The notes: a model not told the origin generated them from the sequence alone. A stretch of 17,413 bases of DNA from Psychrobacter sp. (GCA_020024075.1 JAHHUJ010000015.1:1-17413); one strand, 5' to 3'; shown: positions 1-8,766, numbered from the stretch's first letter. Program-made: numbers and translations.

Positions 1-1235
1 CGATAATCGGCATTAATGCTGACATATTCATGCGATAAATCACAAGTGTAGACGGTATCAGTAGCCTCGCCCATACCTAAGTCAATATTAATGGTAATCT
101 CAGGACGGCTCATAACCTCTTGTCCTTGCTCTTCAGTATAGCTTGGATCTAACTGACCACGAGTACAAATAGCCACATCATCAAGTGTCACGCTCACTTG
201 ATCAGCATCAAGGTTCTCCGCCCCTGAATAGCCTACTGCGGCTACAATACGTCCCCAGTTTGGATCACTAGCAAAGAAGGCTGTCTTCACCAAAGGAGAG
301 TGCGCTACGGCATACGCCACATCACAGCAATCCTCAACATTCTTACCGCCAGTTACTTTAACCGTAATGAATTTAGTCGCTCCTTCCCCATCTCTGACAA
401 TCAAAGTCGCCAAACGCAAAAACACTTCTTTTAGCGCTTGATACAAAGTTTCGTAATGTGGGTGCTGCGTTGAATCAATTAAATTGGCCTTATCATCACC
501 TGTGGCTATCAACACACAGCAGTCATTGGTTGAGGTATCCCCATCAATGGTAATGCGGTTGAATGATTGATTAGTCAACTCTACAAGCATCTGTTGTAGT
601 AGTGGCTGAGCAATAGGCGCATCTGTGGCCACATAACCTAGCATAGTGGCCATATTAGGTCGAATCATGCCAGCGCCTTTTGAGATACCAGTGACTTTGT
701 AGCTTATGGTCTCATCTACTGCCACGCTGGTACTGGCAACTTTGGGGATGGTATCTGTGGTTCTAATAGCATTGGCAGCAGATAGCCAATTATCCTGTGA
801 TAGATTGGCCAAGCAGCTGTCTAATCCATTAATAATGGCTTCACTATTAATGACTTCACCGATAACACCTGTAGAAAAAGGCATTACCTGATTGACCTCT
901 ACTGCTACTTTGTCAGCCAGAGCTTCACAAGTTTGCAGCGCACGGCGATAACCCTCTTTGCCTGTTGCAGCGTTTGCATTACCAGTATTAATTAGCAGAT
1001 ATCGTGCTGACTTATCACTGCCAGCAAGCTGCTGCAAATGCTCACGAACCAGCAAGACAGGTGCTGCACAACACTTGTTAGTGGTGGTAACACAAGCCAC
1101 AGAGGCTGTTTCACTCAAACGAAATACAACCAAATCATCACGGTCTTTGTAGCGCACGCCAGCAGCAGTGATGCCTATTTCAACGCCTTCGATGGCATGA
1201 ATAATGTCTGGTGGTGCTATATTTCCTACTGGCAT
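1..1235 (-). CDS. argJ: ArgJ, bifunctional glutamate N-acetyltransferase / N-acetylglutamate synthase (3' end cut by window)
   Basis: ArgJ moves the acetyl group from N-acetylornithine to glutamate, recycling it in cytoplasmic arginine synthesis; bifunctional forms also use acetyl-CoA. Translating the minus strand from the ATG at 1235-1233 gives 411 uninterrupted codons to the left edge. The self-cleavage region is clear: a KGAGMIRPN segment followed by ATMLG, with the nucleophilic Thr at about residue 197, where the precursor splits into alpha and beta chains. TNDCC, DGEGATKF and the C-terminal SINADY are also typical. Family members usually end NAEYRT or similar, so only the last one or two residues and the stop should be missing; the two remaining bases fit an Arg codon. 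An AAGGGA ribosome site (plus-strand 1241-1246) lies 5 nt before the ATG. The gene follows xthA by 82 bp on the same strand and could be read with it. Mono- versus bifunctional activity cannot be decided from sequence. Confidence 0.95.
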   Translation of the reverse strand, partial: MPVGNIAPPDIIHAIEGVEIGITAAGVRYKDRDDLVVFRLSETASVACVTTTNKCCAAPVLLVREHLQQLAGSDKSARYLLINTGNANAATGKEGYRRALQTCEALADKVAVEVNQVMPFSTGVIGEVINSEAIINGLDSCLANLSQDNWLSAANAIRTTDTIPKVASTSVAVDETISYKVTGISKGAGMIRPNMATMLGYVATDAPIAQPLLQQMLVELTNQSFNRITIDGDTSTNDCCVLIATGDDKANLIDSTQHPHYETLYQALKEVFLRLATLIVRDGEGATKFITVKVTGGKNVEDCCDVAYAVAHSPLVKTAFFASDPNWGRIVAAVGYSGAENLDADQVSVTLDDVAICTRGQLDPSYTEEQGQEVMSRPEITINIDLGMGEATDTVYTCDLSHEYVSINADY

Positions 1236-1317
1236 AAAAGTCCCTTACTTATCGGTTAAAAGCTGTCTATGCAGTCTTTATTTTATTTAATCTGTTTTTA
1301 TTTGCTTAGGCTATTTT

Positions 1318-2133
1318 TTAGAATTGGAAAGAGGCCCAAATTGGTGCATGGTCTGATGGCTTCTCCATCGCTCTTAATTCATAGCTAATGCCGGCATCAA
1401 TACAGTTGTCTTTAATATCTGCTGTACATAAGATATGGTCAATTCTAAGCCCGCGTTTGGGATCATCATTAAAGCCGCGGCTACGATAATCAAACCAGCT
1501 AAACTTCTCATTACAGTCTGGATTATGAATACGGTAAGTATCAAATAGATCGCGGCTCATTAAAGCACTGTACCACTCTCGCTCTTCTGGTAAGAAAGAG
1601 GTTTTACCCGTTTTCAACCAGCGCTTCGCATTTTTTTCACCAATACCAATGTCATTATCTTCTGGAGCAATGTTCATATCACCCATGATAACCAAAGTAC
1701 GCCCCTCATCTTTTAAAGCATCAATATAGACATTTAATGAGGCGTAATACTCTCTTTTCATTGGGAATTTGGTTTCGTGGTTTCGGCTCTCCCCTTGCGG
1801 AAAATAGCCATTTAACACATCAATCTCTTTTCCATCAAACACATAGCGGGCATGGATAAAACGCTTTTGTGCATCTTCTGCTTCCCCTGGAAAACCTTTT
1901 TGAACAAAGATAGGCTTTTGCTTTGAGACTAAGGCCACCCCATAATGTGCTTTCTGACCGAAGTATTCTACATGATAGCCTAGTGACTCTACATCTTGTA
2001 AAGGGAACTGCTCATCATGCACTTTGGTTTCTTGAATACCCATCACATCTGGATCAATGATATCTCTTACCGCTTCTAATTGATGTTGGCGCGCTCTAAT
2101 TCCATTAATATTAAAACTTACAAAACGGATCAT
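1318..2133 (-). CDS. xthA: Exodeoxyribonuclease III (AP endonuclease)
   Basis: XthA cuts DNA at abasic sites and degrades one strand of duplex DNA 3' to 5' in base-excision repair. The 271-residue protein aligns by eye along its whole length with E. coli exonuclease III (268 aa) and belongs to the Mg-dependent endonuclease/exonuclease/phosphatase fold. Catalytic residues visible: N8 in the FNIN motif, metal-binding E35 in QETK, Y110 in NGYFPQGE, D152 and N154 in GDMNIAP, D232 in GLRIDH, and D261-H262 in the closing SDHAP. Nothing essential is missing. The start gives the usual short N-terminus (MIRFVSFN), although only a weak AGG lies before it. The 245-bp upstream gap has no obvious strong promoter and is filled with degenerate short repeats. 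Confidence 0.97.
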   Translation of the reverse strand: MIRFVSFNINGIRARQHQLEAVRDIIDPDVMGIQETKVHDEQFPLQDVESLGYHVEYFGQKAHYGVALVSKQKPIFVQKGFPGEAEDAQKRFIHARYVFDGKEIDVLNGYFPQGESRNHETKFPMKREYYASLNVYIDALKDEGRTLVIMGDMNIAPEDNDIGIGEKNAKRWLKTGKTSFLPEEREWYSALMSRDLFDTYRIHNPDCNEKFSWFDYRSRGFNDDPKRGLRIDHILCTADIKDNCIDAGISYELRAMEKPSDHAPIWASFQF

Positions 2134-2274
2134 AAACCTAAATATCCCAAGGTAAAAAGTGAGTTGCTAATCGTTTTTATGCTGCTGATTAACTTTACTG
2201 TTTATTAGCTCTACTATTTTAACTTTACTATTAGTTGTGGGTGCTATTAGTTACTAATTTCACTATTCGCTAAT

Positions 2275-2321
2275 AGCAATGTTTGTTAGTAGCAATGTTT
2301 GTTAGTAAAAATGTCTGTAAT
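2275..2321. repeat. 16-bp tandem duplication plus decayed copy
   Basis: The unit AGCAATGTTTGTTAGT occurs twice back to back (2275-2290 and 2291-2306), followed by a degenerate copy to about 2321. It lies in the 2134-2378 gap between pdxH and xthA, which is otherwise made of TTAGT/ACTA-like words. An 11-bp word, TTAACTTTACT, also occurs twice in that gap (2189-2199 and 2219-2229). Replication slippage in non-coding DNA is the simplest explanation. Confidence 0.85.
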
Positions 2322-2378
2322 TAACAATATCTGCTAACAACACGTTATATTTTATGTATTGATAAACTAAGCTAACCC

Positions 2379-3023
2379 TTATGGTAGCAAACGCTTAGTT
2401 TGCCATTGATCACTATCAGCAGCTTTGGTGTAGATAATTCTATCATGTAGCCTATTGGGTCTGCCCTGCCAGAACTCTATCTCAGTAGCAGTAATCTGAT
2501 AACCGCCCCAGAATTCAGGCGTCGGCACCTCACCTTCAGGATACTGCTGCTTTAGCTCAGCAAATTTATCATCCATAGCTTGACGACTCGCTACTGGGCC
2601 ACTTTGAGGTTGACTGACCCAGGCTCCTATTTGGCTCTCATAAGGGCGTTTTTGGAAGTAAGCTTCTGTCTTCTCGCGATCTATCTTGGCAATAGCACCG
2701 CGAACCCTGACTTGACGCTGCATTTCATGCCAAAAGAACAGAGCTTCAACATGAGGGTTTTGGTCAATATCTTCACCTTTATGGCTTAGGTAATTGGTAT
2801 AAAACACAATTCCTTCGTCATTAATCTCTCTTACTAAAACCGTTCTAACCGCTGGTAGATTGTCTGAGCCACAAGTAGCTAAGCTAATAGCATAAGGCTC
2901 AGGAGCTTTTTGTTCAATAGCCTCATTCACCCACAACGCTAACAGCTCAAAGGGGCTGTCTAACAGCACCTCTTCATGAAGCTCGCCTTTTTCGTACGAA
3001 ATTCTTTGATCGCTAAAATCCAT
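2379..3023 (-). CDS. pdxH: Pyridoxine/pyridoxamine 5'-phosphate oxidase
   Basis: PdxH is an FMN enzyme that oxidises pyridoxine or pyridoxamine 5'-phosphate to pyridoxal phosphate, the last step of vitamin B6 synthesis and salvage. The 214-residue protein matches the family length (E. coli 218). Recognisable blocks are the FMN segment RTVLVRE (60-66) with VFYTNY (73-78), HKGEDIDQNP (81-90), WHEMQRQVRVRG (98-109), QIGAWVSQPQS (131-141), the FWGGY...EFWQGRPNRLHDR block (171-195) with substrate-contacting R191 and H193, and the C-terminal RLLP. The residue aligned with phosphate-contacting Lys72 of E. coli appears to be Arg65, a conservative change. A GGGGG stretch precedes the ATG by about 4 nt. 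I see no terminator after it; the downstream gap is repeat-rich. Confidence 0.96.
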   Translation of the reverse strand: MDFSDQRISYEKGELHEEVLLDSPFELLALWVNEAIEQKAPEPYAISLATCGSDNLPAVRTVLVREINDEGIVFYTNYLSHKGEDIDQNPHVEALFFWHEMQRQVRVRGAIAKIDREKTEAYFQKRPYESQIGAWVSQPQSGPVASRQAMDDKFAELKQQYPEGEVPTPEFWGGYQITATEIEFWQGRPNRLHDRIIYTKAADSDQWQTKRLLP

Positions 3024-3166
3024 ATAACCCCCGATATCTCCCCGACCAGCAAACGCCTTTATTGTCTTAGTCTGGCTTTGTTATCTTAATCTAAACCTAA
3101 AAGCAGCTTTTGCTATAGGGGAGTGATGTATTTAATAAAACCATTGATAACCCAAAAGCTATCTCT

Positions 3167-4522
3167 TTAGCCCATAATCGCTTTAACTTTAGCAGCCAGC
3201 TCATTAGCCAGCGTATCGCACTGCTCAGCATCGTCTAGCTCAACCATGACCCGGATAACAGGCTCAGTACCTGACTTACGAATTAGTAACCTACCACGGC
3301 CCTCAATGCTTTTTGATGCCTCATCAAAAGCTTGCACTAATTCTGGGAAATCATACGGGTCTGCCATTTGCTCTAGGCGCACATTAACAAGGGTCTGTGG
3401 CAGTAGCTTGAAGCCTTCTGTTAATTGACTTAAGCTTTGCTTGGTCTGAGCCATTACCGCCAATACCTGTAGGCCAGCGATAATAGCATCTCCGGTACGA
3501 CTCTTATCTAAGCATAGAATATGACCTGATGGCTCACCGCCTAAGATCCAATTCTTGGCCTCTAAACCCTGCATCACATATCTATCACCTACTTTGGCTC
3601 GCTCTAAGGCAATACCTTCGGCTTCAAGCGCCAACTGCAAACCCATGTTACTCATTTGGGTGCCCACCACGCCAGCCGCTTTGGTTTCAGACTTAGTGGC
3701 TAGGATGTATAAGATACCATCCCCATCGACCAAATCACCATTTTCATCTACCATAATGATACGGTCACCATCACCATCTAAGGCAATCCCTAAGTCAGCT
3801 TTGTGCTCAAGTACAGCCTGCTGAATTGTTTTTGGATAAGTAGAGCCACAGTTATCATTGATGTTGATACCATTAGGCTTATTGTGAATGGCCACAACCT
3901 CAGCCCCAAGCTCACGTAATACACGAGGGCCTACGCTGTAACCTGAACCATTTGCACAGTCAATAACAATAGTTAGATTGGATAAATCATATTGGTAAGG
4001 GAAGCTGCCTTTACAGAATTCAATGTAACGACCCTTGGCATCGTTGATTCTAAAGTGCTTACCAAGGTTGGCAGGATCATCTTGAGTGTAGTCCGCATGA
4101 CCCTCTACAATACCCTCTAGTTTTTTATTAATGTCATCTTGCATCTCATCACTCAGCTTGCGACCATCAGCAGAGAAGAACTTAATACCATTATCATAAT
4201 AAGGGTTATGAGAAGCGGAGATAACCACACCGGCATCAGCGTGGAAACTACGGGTTAAGTGAGCAATGGCTGGGGTTGGCAAAGGACCTACCATATGCAC
4301 ATCAACACCCGCTGAGTTAAATCCTGCTTGCAGAGCTGCTTCGATAACATACCCTGATAAACGCGTGTCTTTACCAATCACCACACTTGGTTTCTTTTTT
4401 GCCGTGCCGTGGTGCTCTACCAGAACTTGACCTGTCACATAGCCTAGTTTCAAAACAAAATCTGGGGTAATTGGAAACTTACCAAAAAGCCCACGTATAC
4501 CGTCTGTACCGAAATAGCTCAT
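3167..4522 (-). CDS. glmM: Phosphoglucosamine mutase
   Basis: GlmM converts glucosamine 6-phosphate to glucosamine 1-phosphate, feeding UDP-GlcNAc for peptidoglycan and lipopolysaccharide. The 451-residue protein has the four-domain alpha-D-phosphohexomutase layout: N-terminal YFGTDGIRG (3-11); the active-site serine loop ISASHNP with Ser104 as the residue that must be phosphorylated; the Mg site DGDGD with D249, D251 and D253; the sugar-binding loop GGEPSGH (328-334); and the C-terminal phosphate-binding RKSGTEP (415-421). The start is standard, with GAGG about 7 nt before the ATG. In E. coli glmM follows folP/ftsH; here it sits between guaB and pdxH, and guaB's terminator separates it from guaB, so it probably has its own promoter in the AT-rich 4523-4630 stretch. 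A poor candidate there is a TACAAT -10 on the minus strand at 4549-4554. Confidence 0.97.
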   Translation of the reverse strand: MSYFGTDGIRGLFGKFPITPDFVLKLGYVTGQVLVEHHGTAKKKPSVVIGKDTRLSGYVIEAALQAGFNSAGVDVHMVGPLPTPAIAHLTRSFHADAGVVISASHNPYYDNGIKFFSADGRKLSDEMQDDINKKLEGIVEGHADYTQDDPANLGKHFRINDAKGRYIEFCKGSFPYQYDLSNLTIVIDCANGSGYSVGPRVLRELGAEVVAIHNKPNGININDNCGSTYPKTIQQAVLEHKADLGIALDGDGDRIIMVDENGDLVDGDGILYILATKSETKAAGVVGTQMSNMGLQLALEAEGIALERAKVGDRYVMQGLEAKNWILGGEPSGHILCLDKSRTGDAIIAGLQVLAVMAQTKQSLSQLTEGFKLLPQTLVNVRLEQMADPYDFPELVQAFDEASKSIEGRGRLLIRKSGTEPVIRVMVELDDAEQCDTLANELAAKVKAIMG

Positions 4523-4530
4523 ATATCCCT

Positions 4531-4552
4531 CAATTAAATTGCAATTAAATTG
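4531..4552. repeat. 11-bp tandem direct repeat in the glmM leader
   Basis: CAATTAAATTG occurs twice without a gap (4531-4541 and 4542-4552), 9 bp upstream of the glmM start. Each unit is itself a small inverted repeat (CAATT-A-AATTG). It could be an operator or a slippage product; nothing here decides between them. Confidence 0.8.
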
Positions 4553-4631
4553 TAATCAAATAGGTAACCGTTAAATCCATGACCATTAAATCAATAACTA
4601 ATAAATTTATTATGCCCTAATATACTACAAA

Positions 4632-4666
4632 AAAAAGACCAAAAGATATTGTCTTTTGGTCTTTTT
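4632..4666 (-). terminator. Rho-independent terminator of guaB
   Basis: A perfect 15-bp inverted repeat with a 5-nt loop: arms 4632-4646 and 4652-4666, core GACC/GGTC flanked by A/T runs. On the minus strand the stem is followed by a long T run (A run on plus from 4629). It lies 66 bp past the guaB stop and 110 bp before glmM, so it should end guaB transcription. Confidence 0.9.
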
Positions 4667-4731
4667 GGCTGTCCAATAACAGGTTAACCAACAAAACAAC
4701 CTTTATCTACTATCTATTCAATGATTTCTCA

Positions 4732-6204
4732 TTAGCTAATACGATAGTTAGGCGCTTCTTTGGTAATTTGGACATCATGCACATGCGACTCTTTCATACC
4801 TGCAGAAGTTACTTTGATAAATTCAGGTTTGGTACGCATCTCTTCAATGGTAGCACAGCCAGTATAACCCATTGATGAACGTAGACCGCCCACTAATTGG
4901 TTCACAATACCATTAACAGGACCTTTATATGGCACACGGCCCTCAATGCCTTCTGGTACTAATTTTTCAACACCATCTTTGGCATCTTGGAAATAACGGT
5001 CAGATGATCCGTTTGAGCCTGACATAGCACCTAAGCTACCCATACCACGGTACGCTTTGTAGTAGCGACCTTGGAACAGCTCAACATCACCTGGCGCCTC
5101 TTCAGTACCTGCTAATAGTGAGCCTACCATGATGCATGAGGCACCAGCAGCGATTGCTTTGGCCATATCACCTGAGTAACGAATACCGCCGTCAGCAATT
5201 AGCGGAATGCTGTCTTTTAATGCCGAAGCCACATTATCAATGGCTGAAATCTGAGGCACGCCGATACCCGCAATAATACGAGTAGTACAGATAGAACCTG
5301 GGCCGATACCTACTTTCACTGCGTTGGCACCTGCATCACGTAAAGCTAAAGCGGCATCACCAGTAGCGATATTACCGCCAATGACTTGAATGTGTGGGAA
5401 ATTCTTTTTAACCCAGCTTACTTTATCGATGACACCTTGTGAATGACCGTGTGCGGTATCAACAACGATTACGTCTACTTCTGCTTCAACCAAAGCCTCC
5501 ACACGAGCTTGCGTATCTGCACCGGTTCCAACAGCTGCACCCACACGTAAGCGACCTTGTGAGTCTTTACAAGCATTAGGGTTGTTTTCAGCTTTGTTAA
5601 AGTCATTGACGGTAATCATACCTTTTAGACCAAAGTTATCATCTACCACCAACACTTTTTCAATACGGTGCTCATGAAGCAGCTTTTTAATATTTTCGTT
5701 GGACTCACCTTCTTTTACGGTTACCAACTTATTTTGTGGTGTCATTACGTTACTTACAGGCTGGTCGTGATTGGTTTCAAAACGCACATCACGGTGAGTA
5801 ACAATACCCACAACTTGACCACTACCTGATTCTACAACCGGCACCCCAGAGATGTTATTTTCATGAGTAATACGAAGCAGCTCACCCACAGTAATATCTG
5901 GGGTCACTGTGATAGGATCTACCACTGTACCCGCTTCGAATTTTTTTACACGGCGCACTTGCATTGCTTGGCGGTCAATGTCCATATTCTTATGTACAAT
6001 ACCCATACCACCAAGCTGAGCCATGGTGATTGCCATTTCTGATTCTGTTACTGTATCCATTGCGGCCGATACTAGAGGAAGATTTAATGAAATATCTTCA
6101 GTTAATCGCGTCGTCAATGAAGCTGATTTAGGAAGCACATTTGAATATGCAGGCAGAAGTAAAACATCATCAAAAGTTAGGGCATCATCTACGATTCGCA
6201 ACAT
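4732..6204 (-). CDS. guaB: Inosine-5'-monophosphate dehydrogenase
   Basis: GuaB oxidises IMP to XMP with NAD+, the committed step to GMP. From the ATG at 6204 the protein has 490 residues (E. coli 488). It has a TIM barrel interrupted by two CBS domains (about 95-205). Visible motifs are the N-terminal LTFDDVLLLPAYS, the catalytic loop GPGSICTTR with nucleophilic Cys306, DGGIRYSGD (338-346), the GMGSLGAM phosphate-binding segment (387-394) and flap residues R403-Y404. The frame stays open to a TTG at 6234, but I chose ATG 6204. It has an AGAGGT ribosome site about 5 nt upstream, begins at the family's usual point, and the TTG would fall at or before the transcription start predicted from the TATAAT at 6238-6243. 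guaA is not adjacent. A terminator at 4632-4666 suggests a single-gene unit. Confidence 0.97.
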   Translation of the reverse strand: MLRIVDDALTFDDVLLLPAYSNVLPKSASLTTRLTEDISLNLPLVSAAMDTVTESEMAITMAQLGGMGIVHKNMDIDRQAMQVRRVKKFEAGTVVDPITVTPDITVGELLRITHENNISGVPVVESGSGQVVGIVTHRDVRFETNHDQPVSNVMTPQNKLVTVKEGESNENIKKLLHEHRIEKVLVVDDNFGLKGMITVNDFNKAENNPNACKDSQGRLRVGAAVGTGADTQARVEALVEAEVDVIVVDTAHGHSQGVIDKVSWVKKNFPHIQVIGGNIATGDAALALRDAGANAVKVGIGPGSICTTRIIAGIGVPQISAIDNVASALKDSIPLIADGGIRYSGDMAKAIAAGASCIMVGSLLAGTEEAPGDVELFQGRYYKAYRGMGSLGAMSGSNGSSDRYFQDAKDGVEKLVPEGIEGRVPYKGPVNGIVNQLVGGLRSSMGYTGCATIEEMRTKPEFIKVTSAGMKESHVHDVQITKEAPNYRIS

Positions 6205-6237
6205 ACAGACCTCTTGGCTAGGGAAAATAAGCAACCT

Positions 6238-6246
6238 ATTATAACA
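6238..6246 (-). promoter_or_regulatory. Extended -10 promoter of guaB
   Basis: On the minus strand TG-T-TATAAT spans 6246-6238, a perfect extended -10. No good -35 lies 16-18 bp upstream, as expected for this class. Transcription would start near 6231, giving a leader of roughly 27 nt before the ATG at 6204. Prediction by motif only. Confidence 0.6.
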
Positions 6247-6272
6247 AAATTATTGGCTTTGTGAGCACTTGA

Positions 6273-6297
6273 ATTTAAAGAGTTTCCTGCTTTAAAT
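6273..6297. other. AT-rich inverted repeat in the cysS-guaB gap
   Basis: ATTTAAAG (6273-6280) and CTTTAAAT (6290-6297) form a perfect 8-bp inverted repeat with a 9-nt spacer. It lies about 30 bp upstream of the guaB -10. It has no GC core or T run, so it is a poor terminator; a regulator site is possible but unproven. I see no other clear structure in 6205-6405, and no obvious terminator for cysS. Confidence 0.5.
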
Positions 6298-6405
6298 ACA
6301 CCTTAAGTAATTATTAATAATGACCACTTTTGCTAAGGAGTTATTCAAGCACACTCCAAGCCGTGTTGATTGCCAGTCCCTAGCTTTCAATATCATTAAG
6401 CTAAG

Positions 6406-7938
6406 CTAGATACGTCTCCAAGTTGTACCTTGCTTACTGTCTTCAAGCTCAATATTATTTTGTTGCAACATATCACGAATCTCATCAGCACGAGCAAAAT
6501 CTTTATTGGCCTTAGCCTCGATACGTTCTTGAATAAGCGCATCAATTTGCTCATCACTCATCTGATCTTCACTTACTGTGCCAATTTGCGCCTGCAGGAA
6601 CTCTGTTGGAGTCACTTGTCCAATATTCAACGTAGCAGCCAGTGCTTTTAAGGTCGCTGCTGCAGCTTGAAGCTTGGCGATATCTTGGTCATTTTTTGTC
6701 TCACGTGCCAACTTATTAACCTCTTTTGCCAAGCTAAATAAGACGCTAATGGCTTGCGGCGTATTAAAGTCATCATTCATAGCTTTGATAAAGTTAGCAC
6801 TATAACCACTGATCTCATTTACCACTTCATTTGAAGCTTGTACTGACTCACCTGCTGATTGATCAGCTAGTACCGTTCCTAACACCGCCTCAGCTGATTT
6901 TAATGCTTGATAAATCCGAGTTAACCCTGAGTGCGCCTCTTTTAAAGCAGCATCTGAAAAGTTAACCTGACTACGATAATGACTTGATAGAATAAAGAAG
7001 CGGATGGTTTCAGGATGGAACTTCTCCATCACTTCACGAATGGTAAAGAAGTTACCTAAAGACTTAGACATCTTCTCCCCATCAACGTTAATAAAGCCGA
7101 CGTGCATCCAGTTGTTGGCATAAGTACAGCCGGTAGCAGCTTCTGATTGGGCAATCTCGTTTTCATGGTGTGGAAACTGTAAGTCATGGCCCCCACCGTG
7201 AATGTCAAAGCTGTTACCTAAGCACTTCGTCGACATGGCAGAGCACTCAATATGCCAGCCCGGACGGCCACCACCCCAGTTAGAGTCCCATTGCGGCTCA
7301 CCTGGCTTAGCAGCTTTCCACAACACAAAGTCAAATGGGTTCTTTTTATCCATATCAACATCGATACGTGACCCAGCTTGCAAGTCCTCTAGTTTACGCT
7401 TTGATAACTTACCATAACCTTCAAAGGTTTCGACAGCATAATAAACATCACCGTTTGGCGCAGCATATGCATGATCTTTTTGTTCTAAGGTGTCAATCAT
7501 TTGCAGCATTTCATCAATATGCTGTGTGGCGCGTGGCTCTGAGTTTGGATCTGCACAGCCTAAAGCCGCAGCATCTTCATGCATTGCCTTAATAAAGCGT
7601 TCGGTTAAGTCGCCAATCTCTTCACCGTTTTCGTTAGCACGAGCAATAATTTTGTCATCGATATCGGTGATATTACGCACATAATTCACCTCAAAGCCTA
7701 CGTGACGTAACCAGCGTGACACCACATCAAAGGCAACCATCACCCGAGCATGGCCAATATGGCAATAATCATACACCGTCATACCACACACATACATGCC
7801 TACCTTACCTGCTTGTAGCGGCTGAAACTTTCGCTTTTCAGTGGTCATGGAATCATAAATCTTCAACGTGGACTGACTTTCAACCAACTGTTTTGATAGG
7901 AATTCAGGAGTTTGCGTGATTTTGGCGGATACAGACAT
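6406..7938 (-). CDS. cysS: Cysteinyl-tRNA synthetase, with N-terminal extension
   Basis: CysS charges tRNA-Cys in the cytoplasm and is a class I synthetase. The 510-residue protein has the HIGH motif at 60-63, KMSKS at 289-293, and the four zinc ligands expected from E. coli CysS (C28, C209, H234, E238), each shifted by exactly 23 positions to C51, C232, H257 and E261. TVYDYCHIGHAR, WHIECSAMS and HGGGHDLQFPHHENE are intact. Compared with E. coli (461 aa) it carries about 23-24 extra N-terminal residues before LKIYDS, with further length in the C-terminal helical region (about 355-485). The start at 7938 has AAGG 7 nt upstream, and no good start lies nearer LKIYDS, so the extension is probably translated. 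The gene is divergent from the adenosyltransferase; their promoters share 7939-8106. Confidence 0.96.
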   Translation of the reverse strand: MSVSAKITQTPEFLSKQLVESQSTLKIYDSMTTEKRKFQPLQAGKVGMYVCGMTVYDYCHIGHARVMVAFDVVSRWLRHVGFEVNYVRNITDIDDKIIARANENGEEIGDLTERFIKAMHEDAAALGCADPNSEPRATQHIDEMLQMIDTLEQKDHAYAAPNGDVYYAVETFEGYGKLSKRKLEDLQAGSRIDVDMDKKNPFDFVLWKAAKPGEPQWDSNWGGGRPGWHIECSAMSTKCLGNSFDIHGGGHDLQFPHHENEIAQSEAATGCTYANNWMHVGFINVDGEKMSKSLGNFFTIREVMEKFHPETIRFFILSSHYRSQVNFSDAALKEAHSGLTRIYQALKSAEAVLGTVLADQSAGESVQASNEVVNEISGYSANFIKAMNDDFNTPQAISVLFSLAKEVNKLARETKNDQDIAKLQAAAATLKALAATLNIGQVTPTEFLQAQIGTVSEDQMSDEQIDALIQERIEAKANKDFARADEIRDMLQQNNIELEDSKQGTTWRRI

Positions 7939-8023
7939 ATTAAAACCTTATAATGAAAACTAGTGCACTATGACATCAAGTATTATTCTTAGCGAGGCTC
8001 ATATTACCTAAGCTTAGCCAAAA

Positions 8024-8053
8024 TTGCTATATTTCATCGGCATAGGATATGAT
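8024..8053 (+). promoter_or_regulatory. Candidate promoter of the cobalamin adenosyltransferase gene
   Basis: TTGCTA (8024-8029) and TATGAT (8048-8053) are spaced by 18 bp, 4/6 and 5/6 matches to the sigma-70 consensus. The predicted start near 8060 gives a leader of about 47 nt with GGAG at 8095-8098 before the ATG. I see no conserved B12-box-like riboswitch segment in this short leader. Motif-based and modest. Confidence 0.35.
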
Positions 8054-8106
8054 GCCAACTTAACTTTTTTTATAAAAACCCCCTTAAATTTAATGGAGCT
8101 TGCGTT

Positions 8107-8703
8107 ATGGGCAATCGATTAACCAAAATTTACACCCGTACTGGAGATGACGGCACCACCGGCATGGCAGATGGTAGCCGCGTTAGCAAAGCAGATGCCC
8201 TCTTTGTGGTGATGGGTGATGTTGACGAATTAAATGCCCATATCGGCATGATCTTGGCCCAAATAGCGACCTTAACTGCAGAAAAGACTCAAAAATTTGC
8301 GGCGATAGCTGACAGCTTAAGCACCGTTCAGCATTTATTATTCAATATCGGTGGCGAACTTGCTATGCCACAATACACAGGCATTACTGAGAGTCATATT
8401 GGCTGGCTAGAATCTGAAATTGATACCTTTAACCAAGAGCTACCTGCCCTAAAAGATTTTATCCTACCAGCAGGGTCTCCTCTGGTGAGTCAAGTTCATA
8501 TCGCGCGTACTGTCTGCCGCCGTGCTGAACGTCAAGCGGTTAACTTACAGCAAATCAACAATCAAGCCATTTCCGCAAACGCACTTAAGTTATTAAACCG
8601 TTTATCAGACTGGCTGTTTGTCCTCTCAAGATATTGCGCCAAAATGGAGGGCTCAAAAGAGGTGTTATGGAATAAAACCATATTGGACAAATTTGATAGC
8701 TAA
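8107..8703 (+). CDS. pduO: PduO-type ATP:cob(I)alamin adenosyltransferase
   Basis: Transfers the 5'-deoxyadenosyl group of ATP to cob(I)alamin, making coenzyme B12. The 198-residue protein carries the ATP-binding N-terminal signature TRTGDDGTTG (10-19), then GDVDELNAHIG (37-47), the VCRRAER motif (136-142) and the closing LLNRLSDWLFVLSR helix (162-175). Together these define the PduO/MMAB trimer family rather than the CobA/BtuR or EutT types. The symbol is the family name; genomes also use other names. GGAG lies 8 nt before the ATG. No B12 biosynthesis or B12-dependent enzyme gene is next to it, so its role is probably salvage of imported corrinoid for enzymes coded elsewhere, which is an inference. 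It converges on the lipoprotein gene and shares the 8840-8870 terminator. Confidence 0.93.
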   Translation: MGNRLTKIYTRTGDDGTTGMADGSRVSKADALFVVMGDVDELNAHIGMILAQIATLTAEKTQKFAAIADSLSTVQHLLFNIGGELAMPQYTGITESHIGWLESEIDTFNQELPALKDFILPAGSPLVSQVHIARTVCRRAERQAVNLQQINNQAISANALKLLNRLSDWLFVLSRYCAKMEGSKEVLWNKTILDKFDS

Positions 8704-8734
8704 AGTTAACCCTGTCATATTAACTATTTTACAA

Positions 8735-8766
8735 TATAGCGGTATAACGGTATAACGGTATAACGG
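8735..8766. repeat. 8-bp tandem repeat, about four copies
   Basis: The unit TATAACGG runs four times head to tail in 8735-8766, the first copy with one mismatch (TATAGCGG). It begins 32 bp after the adenosyltransferase stop. The copy number could vary between strains. Confidence 0.9.

Noticed and set aside
706..1259. Three short plus-strand frames at the left end
   Set aside because: They are antisense to argJ, which is open on the minus strand from 1235 to the window edge.
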